Below, in pieces: positions 1 through 8,795 of a stretch of 64,000 nt of DNA; positions within the stretch are counted from its first letter, which is position 1, and each line of letters begins with the position of its first letter. The DNA comes from JAGLCW01 sp964427915 (GTDB lineage: Bacteria > Caldisericota > Caldisericia > UBA6126), in the NCBI GenBank assembly GCA_964427915.1, contig CAYRWA010000058.1, positions 62,001 to 126,000 on the forward strand. Reading direction: 5' to 3'. The position numbers were made by a program, and so were the translations under genes. The notes below the pieces were generated by a model. The model saw only the letters and a list, made by a program, of their open reading frames with translations. It did not search any database and was not told the origin of the DNA.

Positions 1-549
1 AATACTCGATAAATCGATATACATCCCTTTAATGGGTAAAAAAACAGTTTTACTGGTTTCATCGAGAACAATTTCTCTGTAATTCACTAGCGGCCGAGTT
101 TCATCAATTTCCTTTTGAGTTGGAACATAATGATGTTCATCGTGAAAACGGTAAAGATCGACAAATGGCCCGACTGTAATATCAAATACACCATCGGTTT
201 GTTGGCAAAAAGAAATGGCTTTTTGTAGGATAAAAACAGTTTCGGAGTCTATTGAAACAGGAACGTAACCAGCGTTTTGTCGAATACGATATAGATCAGA
301 CCCTACTGTGTAAACATTTAACTTTTTGTCTGTATCGTGAACCATTGTTATCATTTCTTCGATCATGTGATCTGAAAAATCTTTTGGTGGAAGAGAGATG
401 GTAAGAAAGGTGTCCAGTACGAAAAAAGTTCTTTCTGTCCAAGAGTGTACCATATGTGATTTTTTCTTAGAGCATGCATGAAAAGGAAGAAATAGGAACA
501 ACACCAAAACAATCAACAAGCATTGGCAACGTTTTATGAAATCATTCAT
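1..549 (-). CDS. apbE: FAD:protein FMN transferase (ApbE family), lipoprotein, 3' end outside window
   Basis: Partial gene; about 183 N-terminal residues are visible and the rest lies beyond base 1. ApbE enzymes transfer FMN from FAD onto a threonine of extracytoplasmic flavoproteins, RnfD and RnfG being classic targets, and both lie in this operon. The start is ATG at 549, overlapping the stop of the upstream gene (ATGAATGA). A hydrophobic N-terminus ends in FHAC, a plausible lipobox, so the protein is probably a membrane-anchored lipoprotein. Family signatures seen are the early LDTFLTISL strand, FDITVGPFVDLYRF, and KGMYIDLSSI near the edge, matching the family's G-x-x-x-DLGGIAKG region. 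The usual DLGG is DLSS here. Family assignment is firm; activity cannot be judged without the C-terminal half. Confidence 0.85.
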   Translation of the reverse strand, partial: MNDFIKRCQCLLIVLVLFLFLPFHACSKKKSHMVHSWTERTFFVLDTFLTISLPPKDFSDHMIEEMITMVHDTDKKLNVYTVGSDLYRIRQNAGYVPVSIDSETVFILQKAISFCQQTDGVFDITVGPFVDLYRFHDEHHYVPTQKEIDETRPLVNYREIVLDETSKTVFLPIKGMYIDLSSI

Positions 550-3403
550 CCTTCGATTGAAAACGTTTAACAAGATCTTGAACCGAATAGATAGTGATTC
601 CTTGCAATACCTTGGGGAGTTTGTAGGAAGTGATATACACTTTGATTCTTTTCTTTTTACAAAGGGAGAAAGCTTTTCCTGCTTCCTCAAAAGTATCACA
701 AACATCAGCCATAGTGGAAGCTTTGGCAATATCGTTAGGGTTCAGCTTTACTGTCTTTAACAAGGCTACGACGGCTGAATTTAATTTCTTAGCAGAGGAA
801 GAAACAATGAATCCTTTTGAATACTTTTGGAGATAGCCCTCCATAAATAAGCGATTAGCAGATCCTGGGTCGAACACAACGGGTGTATAAAAGAGATTTT
901 CAATGGAGGATACCATAGAATCTTTACTATATTTTTCCGAAACGGGTTCCTGATAAATCTTCTCAATTTTATTTTCGGTTTGACAGGAATTGGATTTGTA
1001 GTCAGCGTCTACAGAACAAGAATCAGTAAGGGTCTTTTTTAAGGTTTCCTTGGATTGTTTAAACGTGTTTTCTAGGGGGTCTTTTTTGTGGGACTTTTTG
1101 TTCAATATAGAGGATTCTTCATCTGTATTGTTAGAGTCTTCCTGATCAAGTGTTTTAGAACGAGGACGGGTTGAGTTTGTTTGTACGTCTTGGGCGGACT
1201 GTTTTGAGGATTGTTTTTCTGCATGTGTAATCTCTGTAAAAATCTCTTCTTCATTTGTATCAAGCGCTGGGAGATCCTTTTTAAAATCGCAGTCTTCGAG
1301 GTGTGGATCATTGATTCGCAAACCTTTTCGATGTTTATGGTGTTTTGATCTACTTGCATCCACTTCTTGATCAATGTGTTCTTTTTTTTCATCTGGTTTT
1401 GTGTCTTGATTTTCAGAAAGCCACACAGGGGTAGTGTTCGGATCAAATCGTATTTTCTTTTTAGTCTCTTCTTGGATTGTAGAGGAAGTTTCATTTTCAT
1501 CCTCTGTATCTGGAAATGGTTCTTGTTGGGATTCATTGTCTTTGGACTTATTTTCTTGGTCGCTATCTTGTACTTTATGCTTGACGGGTGTTTTGTGTAT
1601 CTTTTCAATGGAAGAAAAGGATTCTTCCTTTTCGGGAATAGAAAAATCGTTTTCAATTTCATTTGATTTGGATGCAAATGAAGAGGATTGAGTATTGAAA
1701 GAGTCAGAAGAATCAGAAGCTAGCTTTTCTTTTTTGTGTTTGCAAAGAAGCAGAATACCAAGGATAAGAAGCAATAAGAGAAGGCCAGAAAAGAAGATTG
1801 TAAAAAGTAGCATACTTGGGTTCAGGATTTGTAGGAAGAAAGCTCTCCAACGAGGAAGTGAAAAGAAGATGCCATACTGGAATTTGGCGTCTGACTGATT
1901 GGTGAAAAGTCCTCCTTGATCAGAAGGGGAAGAGCTGAATGAATACGAAATGTCTGTATTAGCAAGCGGTGGTACATAGTAGAAAAGGCCCTTGTTCGTA
2001 TAGTTGTTTAGTTGTAGGCAAAGGAGAGATTCATCAGAAGTGATCGTCACTTTTTCTAATGGATCAGAGGATGTGAAGTTATATAAAGCGAATTTGTTTA
2101 AAGTAACTGTTTGATCATTTTCTGGATTGTTGGTTGAAAATATGGCCCTCGTATGTGGATGCTGGCTATATATCTCAATCAAGCTTTTTTGATCTTTTGA
2201 AAATTCTTTGGAAATTCTAGAAGAGATAGTGGTAAAATCAGAATCCAAAAAACATCCATGATGACCTGGAGAAAATTCACCACCAAAATTTTTACCAGAG
2301 GAGAATGTTAATACTTGAAAGGGAACGTTGCAGGTGGCAGTGAAATATGTGTATTCCGGCAACATAGGACTAAAACTATGGATCAACGATACGAGCTTCG
2401 TATCGCCTTTGTTTTGTAAAGTGAAAGTCTCGTTTATATTTGTAGATTGAAGTTTGATTTGTGCATTGTCATAAGGAGAATAAAACAGTAAATCTCCAAA
2501 ACAGAATCCGTGTACAGAGGTAGGCGTTCCTATAACGTACGAAAAATTTTCGTTGTCTACATATCCAAATTGGGCAGTAATTGGAGAACTAGAGATAATC
2601 GAGTAAACGCCAGGTTGTAAGTCGTCAATAAACATCCCTTTTTCAGGATGAACTGTTACACTTTTTACTTCAAGCTGGTTTTCGTCAACAATTTGAATTG
2701 TTGTATTCTTTTTGTATGAAGATAGCCAAAGATGTCCCGGATGATAGAAATAGAGTTGATTTCCGAACAATGTTGTTGTATCACTGTCTTCCGATTCTTT
2801 ATTCGCTATGGAATCAACTGCAAGAGAGCTTTCATATACAAAAACAGGTTTTTTTGTTTTAATGTGTATGTTGGTTGGATTGGTAGAGGTAAATATGTAG
2901 GACTTTCCTTTTTGTAATGAGGTTGAATCGAGAAGCTGTTCATGTTCCGTGTATATGTCGATTTGATTGTCATTTTCACAGGAAATAATATGTGCATTCT
3001 CATAATTGACAAAGTGGAAATAGGTTCCTGCTTCAGTGGATATCGGAACGGAGTTAATTGCAGATGCTTTTTTCTCTTGTATATGGAATACTTTCGATTG
3101 ATTAGGTTGAAGAGATGTTGAAACTAGCAAGCTACTACGTAAGGAAGTAGTTATGATAGCATTCGAGGCATTCTTCTGAGAGGATTCACTGCCTTCTTCA
3201 ACAAGATAATAACTACCATTTGGGGCTTTTTCTAATGGAATCCTAACAAGACATCTTTCGTAAGAAGTTTCTCCATGATTTTGAATGGTTAAGTATTGTG
3301 GTTTTGCAGCATAACTCAATAAAATACTGGGAAAGAAAACTCCTAGAAGAAAACAAAACAATAGTAATCGCATCTGGAATAACTGTACTTTTTTCTTACT
3401 CAT
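542..3403 (-). CDS. Large membrane-anchored surface protein with PIN-like cytoplasmic tail, function unknown
   Basis: 953 residues, lying between rnfB and apbE and overlapping both by a few bases, so very likely co-transcribed with the Rnf genes. I do not recognise it as a named family. Visible architecture: signal peptide (about 1-32), a beta-rich extracytoplasmic region (about 33-520), one long transmembrane helix (about 525-555, followed by CKHKKEK), a roughly 270-residue highly charged, Ser/Glu/Lys-rich low-complexity linker, and a compact C-terminal domain (about 830-953). That domain resembles a PIN fold: VVFDPGS near its start, ADVCDTFEEAGKA in the middle, and KVYITSYKLPKVLQGITIYS at the end, like the TNDYNLxKVAxLQG stretch of PIN/TRAM proteins but with the last acidic residue lost. 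The extracellular repeats are weakly reminiscent of IgGFc-binding-type modules. Function is unassigned; a role beside Rnf is inferred from position only. Confidence 0.75.
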   Translation of the reverse strand: MSKKKVQLFQMRLLLFCFLLGVFFPSILLSYAAKPQYLTIQNHGETSYERCLVRIPLEKAPNGSYYLVEEGSESSQKNASNAIITTSLRSSLLVSTSLQPNQSKVFHIQEKKASAINSVPISTEAGTYFHFVNYENAHIISCENDNQIDIYTEHEQLLDSTSLQKGKSYIFTSTNPTNIHIKTKKPVFVYESSLAVDSIANKESEDSDTTTLFGNQLYFYHPGHLWLSSYKKNTTIQIVDENQLEVKSVTVHPEKGMFIDDLQPGVYSIISSSPITAQFGYVDNENFSYVIGTPTSVHGFCFGDLLFYSPYDNAQIKLQSTNINETFTLQNKGDTKLVSLIHSFSPMLPEYTYFTATCNVPFQVLTFSSGKNFGGEFSPGHHGCFLDSDFTTISSRISKEFSKDQKSLIEIYSQHPHTRAIFSTNNPENDQTVTLNKFALYNFTSSDPLEKVTITSDESLLCLQLNNYTNKGLFYYVPPLANTDISYSFSSSPSDQGGLFTNQSDAKFQYGIFFSLPRWRAFFLQILNPSMLLFTIFFSGLLLLLLILGILLLCKHKKEKLASDSSDSFNTQSSSFASKSNEIENDFSIPEKEESFSSIEKIHKTPVKHKVQDSDQENKSKDNESQQEPFPDTEDENETSSTIQEETKKKIRFDPNTTPVWLSENQDTKPDEKKEHIDQEVDASRSKHHKHRKGLRINDPHLEDCDFKKDLPALDTNEEEIFTEITHAEKQSSKQSAQDVQTNSTRPRSKTLDQEDSNNTDEESSILNKKSHKKDPLENTFKQSKETLKKTLTDSCSVDADYKSNSCQTENKIEKIYQEPVSEKYSKDSMVSSIENLFYTPVVFDPGSANRLFMEGYLQKYSKGFIVSSSAKKLNSAVVALLKTVKLNPNDIAKASTMADVCDTFEEAGKAFSLCKKKRIKVYITSYKLPKVLQGITIYSVQDLVKRFQSKDE

Positions 3404-4229
3404 TTTTCTCCGTTAAAGCTTGACGTAATGTTAAAGAATGTACTGGACATATTGTAACACAAATTCCGCAAAGAGTGCATTTTTCAATGTCGATAACAGG
3501 TAAATTATTTTTAAACACGATTGCTTTTTCTGGACATTTTTTTGCGCATAATCCGCAGGATATACACCCCACTTTGCATGCTTTTCGAACATACGAACCG
3601 GTATCTCTATTACTACACAAACAAAGCACTCTTTTTGTATCTGAGAAAAGCTTAATAATGTCACGAGGGCATTTTTCGACACATATTCCGCACCCCGTAC
3701 ACAAATTCATATGTACAATTGGAAGACCATTATCCCCCATAGTTAAGGCTCCAAAAGGACATGATTTAACACAATCTCCAAACCCCAAACAACCAAAGTG
3801 ACATACCTTGTCATCTAAACGAAGATAGTGTGCCATTAAACAGGAAGAAGCTCCTTTGGCATCAGCATTTATAAGGGCCTCTTCTTGGCCTCCTTTGCAA
3901 AGAATAACTGCAACATATCTTGCTTGGGTAGAACTTTGTGAGATGCCAAGGATAGGAGCTAGGGCATCAATGGTTTCTTGACCACCTGCGACACATCCGT
4001 TGATTGGCGCATCACCATTGGCTAGTGCTTCTGCAAAAGAACTGCACCCAGAAAAACCACAAGCGCCACAATTTGCTTGTGGCAAAACGTCCTTAATCTT
4101 TTCGACTAAAGGGTTTTCTTTTACGTAAAAAACATTGGAAAATACACCTAACATCCAACCAAACAACAAACCAAGAACCAAAAGAATAACAACAGATGAA
4201 AGTATGATTGTCCAATTCATGCTAACCAC
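3396..4229 (-). CDS. rnfB: Rnf complex iron-sulfur subunit B
   Basis: 277 residues. RnfB relays electrons from reduced ferredoxin into the membrane Rnf complex. One N-terminal transmembrane helix (about 5-30) is followed by the diagnostic 4Fe-4S motif NCGACGFSGC, with its fourth ligand in INGC. Then come several ferredoxin-type clusters: CVKSCPFGA, CTGCGICVEKCP, CISCGLCAKKCP and CTLCGICVTICP. This multi-cluster form is typical of clostridial RnfB rather than the shorter proteobacterial protein. The gene overlaps rnfA by 8 bp and the following surface-protein gene by 8 bp. It is the last subunit gene in the order C-D-G-E-A-B. Confidence 0.97.
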   Translation of the reverse strand: MVSMNWTIILSSVVILLVLGLLFGWMLGVFSNVFYVKENPLVEKIKDVLPQANCGACGFSGCSSFAEALANGDAPINGCVAGGQETIDALAPILGISQSSTQARYVAVILCKGGQEEALINADAKGASSCLMAHYLRLDDKVCHFGCLGFGDCVKSCPFGALTMGDNGLPIVHMNLCTGCGICVEKCPRDIIKLFSDTKRVLCLCSNRDTGSYVRKACKVGCISCGLCAKKCPEKAIVFKNNLPVIDIEKCTLCGICVTICPVHSLTLRQALTEKNE

Positions 4230-4797
4230 CTAGCCCTTGCAAACCCATAAAGGCGATTGCAATAAAGGAAGCAGCAATAAAAACAATAGGGGCTCCTTTA
4301 AAAAAAGAGGGAATATTTGAATCAGAAATTCGGATTCGTATAGCTGTCATAAGTATCATTGCTAGAGTAAAACCAATGGAAGACCCAAAAGCAAAAAAGA
4401 TTGTTTCAAGCAATGAATATCCTTCTTGTATATTCAAAAGGGTAACACCCAAAATCATGCAATTGGTGGTAATAAGAGGCAAATAGATGCCCATTACTTT
4501 GTAAAGATTGGGAATCATTTTCTTTAGATATATTTCGACCAATTGGACAAACACGGCAATTGTCAAGATAAAGGCGATGGTTTGAAGATATTCTACTCCT
4601 AAGGGGATCAGAACAAAATAGTATACAAAATAACTTACCACCGAAGCCATGACGGTAACAAAAGTGACAGCTCCGCCCATACCAATAGAAGAATCCATAT
4701 CATTGGTTAAGCCAAAAAAAGGACACAGTCCCAAGAAGCGCATGAAAATAAAATTCTGCGAAAAAATTGTTTGAATCAGAATGTTTACCAAATTCAT
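4222..4797 (-). CDS. rnfA: Rnf complex membrane subunit A
   Basis: 191 residues, about six transmembrane helices. RnfA and RnfE are inverted-topology homologues that form the membrane core of the complex and hold an intramembrane iron-sulfur cluster. The two cysteines implicated in that cluster are visible in FLGLCPF (about residue 25) and TNCMILG (about residue 108). Length matches the family. The gene overlaps rnfE by 4 bp and rnfB by 8 bp, indicating translational coupling. Confidence 0.96.
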   Translation of the reverse strand: MNLVNILIQTIFSQNFIFMRFLGLCPFFGLTNDMDSSIGMGGAVTFVTVMASVVSYFVYYFVLIPLGVEYLQTIAFILTIAVFVQLVEIYLKKMIPNLYKVMGIYLPLITTNCMILGVTLLNIQEGYSLLETIFFAFGSSIGFTLAMILMTAIRIRISDSNIPSFFKGAPIVFIAASFIAIAFMGLQGLGG

Positions 4798-5411
4798 TTA
4801 GCAACCTCTTTTCTGGAATGCTTTTTTGACAAGTGATTAATGATACCGATTTCAACCCCAATCACTAAAAAGGCACCAGGAGGAAGAATGAACATTAATG
4901 CAGGTTCAAAAGAGGTTCCAAACAAGGCATACCCTAAAATGGTTCCGTTGCCTAGGATTTCACGAACGATTGCGATGAATACAATAGCAAAACCATATCC
5001 TAAACTAATACCCAGACCATCCAAAACGGACTCTAAGACTGGTTTTTTTGAAGCAAAAGATTCGATTCGGCCAATAATGATACAATTCACTACGATGAGA
5101 GGAATAAAAATACCAAGAGCTTTATTTAGAGAGGGAAGATAAGCCTGTAACAAGAATTGTAAGATGGTAACAAAGCTAGCAATAACTACTATAAAAATAG
5201 GAATACGAAGACTCTTCGGGATCCACTTACGAAGAAGTGAGATAGTTAGTTCTGATAAAACTGTCACAAACGTAAAAGCTAGCGTCATACCCAATGCATT
5301 TATTACAGACACTGAAACAGCTAGTACCGAACATAAACCAAGCATTAAGACAAAAACAGGATTTTCTTTAAGTAGTCCTTTTGTTAAAAGTTTTTTAGTA
5401 GTTGTTTTCAT
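4794..5411 (-). CDS. rnfE: Rnf complex membrane subunit E
   Basis: 205 residues, six predicted transmembrane helices, paralogous to RnfA. The paired cysteines of the intramembrane cluster are in LMLGLCSVLAV and VVNCIIIGR. The conserved REILGNGTI loop and the Gly/Phe-rich ILPPGAFLVIG segment near the C-terminus are as expected for RnfE. It overlaps rnfG by 17 bp and rnfA by 4 bp. Confidence 0.96.
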   Translation of the reverse strand: MKTTTKKLLTKGLLKENPVFVLMLGLCSVLAVSVSVINALGMTLAFTFVTVLSELTISLLRKWIPKSLRIPIFIVVIASFVTILQFLLQAYLPSLNKALGIFIPLIVVNCIIIGRIESFASKKPVLESVLDGLGISLGYGFAIVFIAIVREILGNGTILGYALFGTSFEPALMFILPPGAFLVIGVEIGIINHLSKKHSRKEVAK

Positions 5412-6006
5412 AGGATAACTCCGTCATATGGTCTACTACGTACGAAACGCTTTTTTTAATGCCTTCAGACAGTGCTCTTGAGGTAATGGTTGATGCAGTA
5501 ATGGGGGTAATATCTTGTTTGACTGTAAATGCATCTGATATGGACTTTGATTGGAACTGTTTTAGAAAATTTTCTTTTGTAACATTAGCACCTAAACCAG
5601 GAGTTTCTGAATGCTCAATGATAGAAACTGAGTGTATTGTTTGATCAGGATTCAAACCATATATAAATATGATAGGGCCTCCGTATCCTTGTACAGAACC
5701 CTTTACAAGATATCCAAGAAGGGCATTGTCCTGGCCGACTCCTTCATATATACAGTCAATCGAAATACAACCGTCTATAGACTGATTGTGGAACATGGGT
5801 TTTTCCGTGTCATCTATACAAAGGTCAAATGATACAGCGTCGGGATAAATAGTTTTCATGCTTTCTTCGGTAGCAATTCTCTGTTGGTACTCGATCTGTG
5901 GCAAAGTAACAGAGTACGTGATGCTAAGAGCAAATGCTGCAACAATACAATACACAGATAATGTGATACCAAGCTTGATGATTTGAGAAGTTTGGTTTTG
6001 TTTCAT
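5395..6006 (-). CDS. rnfG: Rnf complex FMN-binding subunit G
   Basis: 203 residues: one N-terminal transmembrane helix (about 9-30) and an extracytoplasmic FMN-binding domain. RnfG carries a covalently bound FMN attached by ApbE to the threonine of an SGATxTS-like motif. Here the corresponding stretch is ITASTITSRALSEG, with the acceptor threonine kept although the Gly-Ala of the consensus is Ala-Ser. The HSETPGLGA motif of the FMN-binding fold is present. The gene overlaps rnfD by 4 bp and rnfE by 17 bp. Confidence 0.94.
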   Translation of the reverse strand: MKQNQTSQIIKLGITLSVYCIVAAFALSITYSVTLPQIEYQQRIATEESMKTIYPDAVSFDLCIDDTEKPMFHNQSIDGCISIDCIYEGVGQDNALLGYLVKGSVQGYGGPIIFIYGLNPDQTIHSVSIIEHSETPGLGANVTKENFLKQFQSKSISDAFTVKQDITPITASTITSRALSEGIKKSVSYVVDHMTELSYENNY

Positions 6007-6959
6007 GAGACTTTTTCCTTTACAAAGCCAACAGGTTTTTTGATACGGTTATCCAATAGTGGTGTAATGACGTTCATAAGCAATATAGCGAAAGTTGTCC
6101 CTTCGGGCATATTGGCAAAGAAACGTATCATCACATTTAAGAAGCCACAACCAAATCCATATATAATCTTGCTTTGAGGAAGCATAGGGGAGGTCACGTA
6201 ATCGGTTGCCATAAAGAAAGCTCCAAACATAACGCCACCACTTAAAATGGAGAATATCGGATCCATTCCTAACATCCAGGAAAAGAAGAAAACTGTAGCA
6301 ATATAGGTAAAAGGAATATACCATTTTATTGTTTTGGTAAACAATAAAATGACCAAGCCTAGTAGGAGTCCTGGAATAAATACTTCACCAATACAACCAC
6401 CACGAAGCCCAAAAAACATGTTACTGTACATGATAGAAGTAGATCCTTCGAACGCATTCAGAACACCTTCCATTCCTTTTCCGGCATAAATAGCAAGAGG
6501 GGTTGATGTGGTTATTACATCAAAGGGCTTTGTCCAAGATGTCATGTGTGCAGGAAATGATAATACTAAGAAAGCCCTACCAATAAGAGCAGGATTAAAA
6601 GGGTTGTGTCCCAAACCACCAAAAACTTGTTTCGAAAAAATTGCAAAGAAACTACCGAGAACAGGTAGCCACAATGGTATACCAGGGGGGCAACAAAGGG
6701 CTAATAGGAAGCCAGTAACAACAGCACTGCCATCTAAATAGGTCATAGGCTGCTTCAATATTTTCTGGAATAGCGCCTCACTTAGTACTGCAGAAATAAT
6801 AGAAAGGAGAAGGAGTGGGATGGTGTTTGACCAACCGAAAATGACGATACCACCAAGTGTAGCCGGAATTAATGAAATACTTACCATATTCATTAGAAAA
6901 GCAGTATTGATTTTGCTCCGAATATGCGGAGAAGCAGTAATCACGTAGTGTTTCATCAA
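6003..6959 (-). CDS. rnfD: Rnf complex membrane subunit D
   Basis: 318 residues, polytopic. RnfD carries a covalent FMN, and the likely attachment site is the second threonine of TTSTPLA, preceded by Asp as in the ApbE target pattern (D-V-I-T-T-S-T). The conserved GGLGHNPFNPALIGRAF segment and the MATDYVTSPM motif confirm the NqrB/RnfD family. It overlaps rnfC and rnfG by 4 bp each. Confidence 0.96.
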   Translation of the reverse strand: MMKHYVITASPHIRSKINTAFLMNMVSISLIPATLGGIVIFGWSNTIPLLLLSIISAVLSEALFQKILKQPMTYLDGSAVVTGFLLALCCPPGIPLWLPVLGSFFAIFSKQVFGGLGHNPFNPALIGRAFLVLSFPAHMTSWTKPFDVITTSTPLAIYAGKGMEGVLNAFEGSTSIMYSNMFFGLRGGCIGEVFIPGLLLGLVILLFTKTIKWYIPFTYIATVFFFSWMLGMDPIFSILSGGVMFGAFFMATDYVTSPMLPQSKIIYGFGCGFLNVMIRFFANMPEGTTFAILLMNVITPLLDNRIKKPVGFVKEKVS

Positions 6960-8281
6960 CGACTCCTTTTTCTTTTAATTTCCTGCTTTGATACCCGGAT
7001 ATAATTCAAAATGGGGATTCTGGCTGGACAATTGTATGTACATAACCCGCACTCAATGCAAGAGTTTACAAAGTATCGGTTCGATTCGTCAAAAGCATTC
7101 TTTTTTGCTAATTCAACAAACCGGTATGGCATTAAACCAGCTGGACAATTTGTTATGCAACGTCCACATCGAATACAGGATGCTTCTTGTAAAGGTTCTA
7201 GAGTGCTCAAAAAAATGATACCTGATGTACCCTTTAAAACAGGAACATCTTGGGAACGTTGATTGATACCCATCATGGGACCACCAAAAACCAATTCTTT
7301 AGGTTCTTTTGAAAATCCACCACAAAATGAAACAATATCAGAAAGAAGAGTCCCAATTGGTACACGAATATTTTTTGGTTCTTTTAGACAATCTCCGCTG
7401 GCAGTTAGTACGCGATGGATCATGGGGGTGCCTTTTCGAATGGATTCAGATATAGCAATCAATGAACCAACATTTTGTACGATGCATCCTACAGCAAAGG
7501 GTAGCTTACCAATAGGTACTACTCGATTGGTCGTTGCTTTAATTAAACTCTTTTCCGCTCCTTGGGGATATTTTTTTGCCAAGGGGATGATTTGTATTGT
7601 CATACCCATCGGGTTATCTTGTATGTATTTTTCCAGATGTTCGATGGCATCCATCTTGTTGCATTCAATTCCGATAATAATTTTTTGAAAATGGAGATAC
7701 GACTGAACAATTTGTATACCATCAAATAGTTCTTTGGTTTTTTCTAGCATCAGCCGATGATCGCAGGTTAGATAAGGTTCGCATTCAGCACCATTCACAA
7801 TATATGTATCTACCGTAGCATCAGGAGGAGGGTTTAGTTTTAAGTGAGTGGGAAATGTAGCTCCACCCATACCAACAATTCCTGAGTCTTGAATATGTGT
7901 AACAAAGGCTTTCAGATCCATAGTCGTGTCAAAGACTGGAGCTCTAACAGACGGATGGTATGTATCTTGAAAATCGTTCTCTACATGTATTGCTGCACCT
8001 AATCCAGCAATTGGGTGGGGGTACTCTTTAATGTCTTTTACAATGCCAGAAACGGAAGCATGAATATTGGAGGAGAATTCTCCTTGGGCTTTTGCAATCA
8101 ATTGTCCTATGAAAATTTCTTGACCAGGTTCAACGATTGGGTCCGCAGGAATTCCTACATGTTGCGATAAAGGGTACAAAAGATCTTTACCAGGGGGGAT
8201 ATTTTCAATACTCTTATGCTTTGTTTGATCTTTGAGATCTGGTATATGCATACCACCGGGATAAAACGTTTTACTCTTCAT
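6956..8281 (-). CDS. rnfC: Rnf complex NADH-binding iron-sulfur subunit C
   Basis: 441 residues. RnfC is the cytoplasmic subunit thought to exchange electrons with NAD(H). It shows the RnfC barrel-sandwich N-terminus (about 35-110), the NuoF-like nucleotide/FMN-binding core with GMGGATFPTHLKL and NGAECEPYL, and two C-terminal 4Fe-4S motifs, CIRCGRCITNCP and CIECGLCTYNCP. Its start overlaps the upstream zinc-ribbon gene by 11 bp. It is the first gene of the Rnf block. Confidence 0.97.
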   Translation of the reverse strand: MKSKTFYPGGMHIPDLKDQTKHKSIENIPPGKDLLYPLSQHVGIPADPIVEPGQEIFIGQLIAKAQGEFSSNIHASVSGIVKDIKEYPHPIAGLGAAIHVENDFQDTYHPSVRAPVFDTTMDLKAFVTHIQDSGIVGMGGATFPTHLKLNPPPDATVDTYIVNGAECEPYLTCDHRLMLEKTKELFDGIQIVQSYLHFQKIIIGIECNKMDAIEHLEKYIQDNPMGMTIQIIPLAKKYPQGAEKSLIKATTNRVVPIGKLPFAVGCIVQNVGSLIAISESIRKGTPMIHRVLTASGDCLKEPKNIRVPIGTLLSDIVSFCGGFSKEPKELVFGGPMMGINQRSQDVPVLKGTSGIIFLSTLEPLQEASCIRCGRCITNCPAGLMPYRFVELAKKNAFDESNRYFVNSCIECGLCTYNCPARIPILNYIRVSKQEIKRKRSR

Positions 8282-8786
8282 GTTTCTTTGTGTCCCTTTC
8301 TTTGTGCTCGCAATACGGACATACCGTCCAATGAATATCTATGAGATGTTTGCAATGGGGACATTCATTGCGTAATTTTGTAAAGCAGTTGGGGCAAATT
8401 TGATAATCTTTTTCAATGGGTAGTCCACATACAGGACAAATGTTTCCTGCTTTGCTTAGTTCAAATTCATAGTATCTTTTGGTTAAATCGCGTATCCGTT
8501 GCTCTGTTTCCATAGAAGTAGTTTCTTCGATTGTGAATTCTGGACGGATGATTAAGTAAATGATCCACAAAAAGACAGAGACCAACAACCATTTGATATT
8601 GCTAGTTTGTAAAATACTTTGAAAAAGAAACGGTCCAAAAGTAACCACAAAAACGATACTAGGCAGTATCCATTTGTTTTGATACCGCCTGAAGGAATCA
8701 AATGCAATCCATAGGGTTAAAATGATAGCAATAGCGACAATCAAAAAATCCAAATACATCATGAGCATATCCGACGTAATTGACAT
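8271..8786 (-). CDS. Membrane protein with C-terminal double zinc ribbon
   Basis: 171 residues. The N-terminal half has about three hydrophobic segments (residues 8-28, 42-60, 65-82). The C-terminal half holds a double zinc ribbon: CPVCG, CPNC, CPHC and CPYC pairs. This combination is common in small clostridial membrane proteins of unknown function. It sits between folC and rnfC and overlaps rnfC by 11 bp, so it is part of the same transcript; a helper role for Rnf is possible but only positional. Confidence 0.8.
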   Translation of the reverse strand: MSITSDMLMMYLDFLIVAIAIILTLWIAFDSFRRYQNKWILPSIVFVVTFGPFLFQSILQTSNIKWLLVSVFLWIIYLIIRPEFTIEETTSMETEQRIRDLTKRYYEFELSKAGNICPVCGLPIEKDYQICPNCFTKLRNECPHCKHLIDIHWTVCPYCEHKERDTKKHEE

Positions 8787-8795
8787 AGAACCCCC

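Noticed and set aside
1102..1677. Open 191-codon frame inside the surface-protein gene
   Set aside because: It overlaps the low-complexity linker of the real gene in another frame, is rich in Lys and lacks an SD; it is a shadow.
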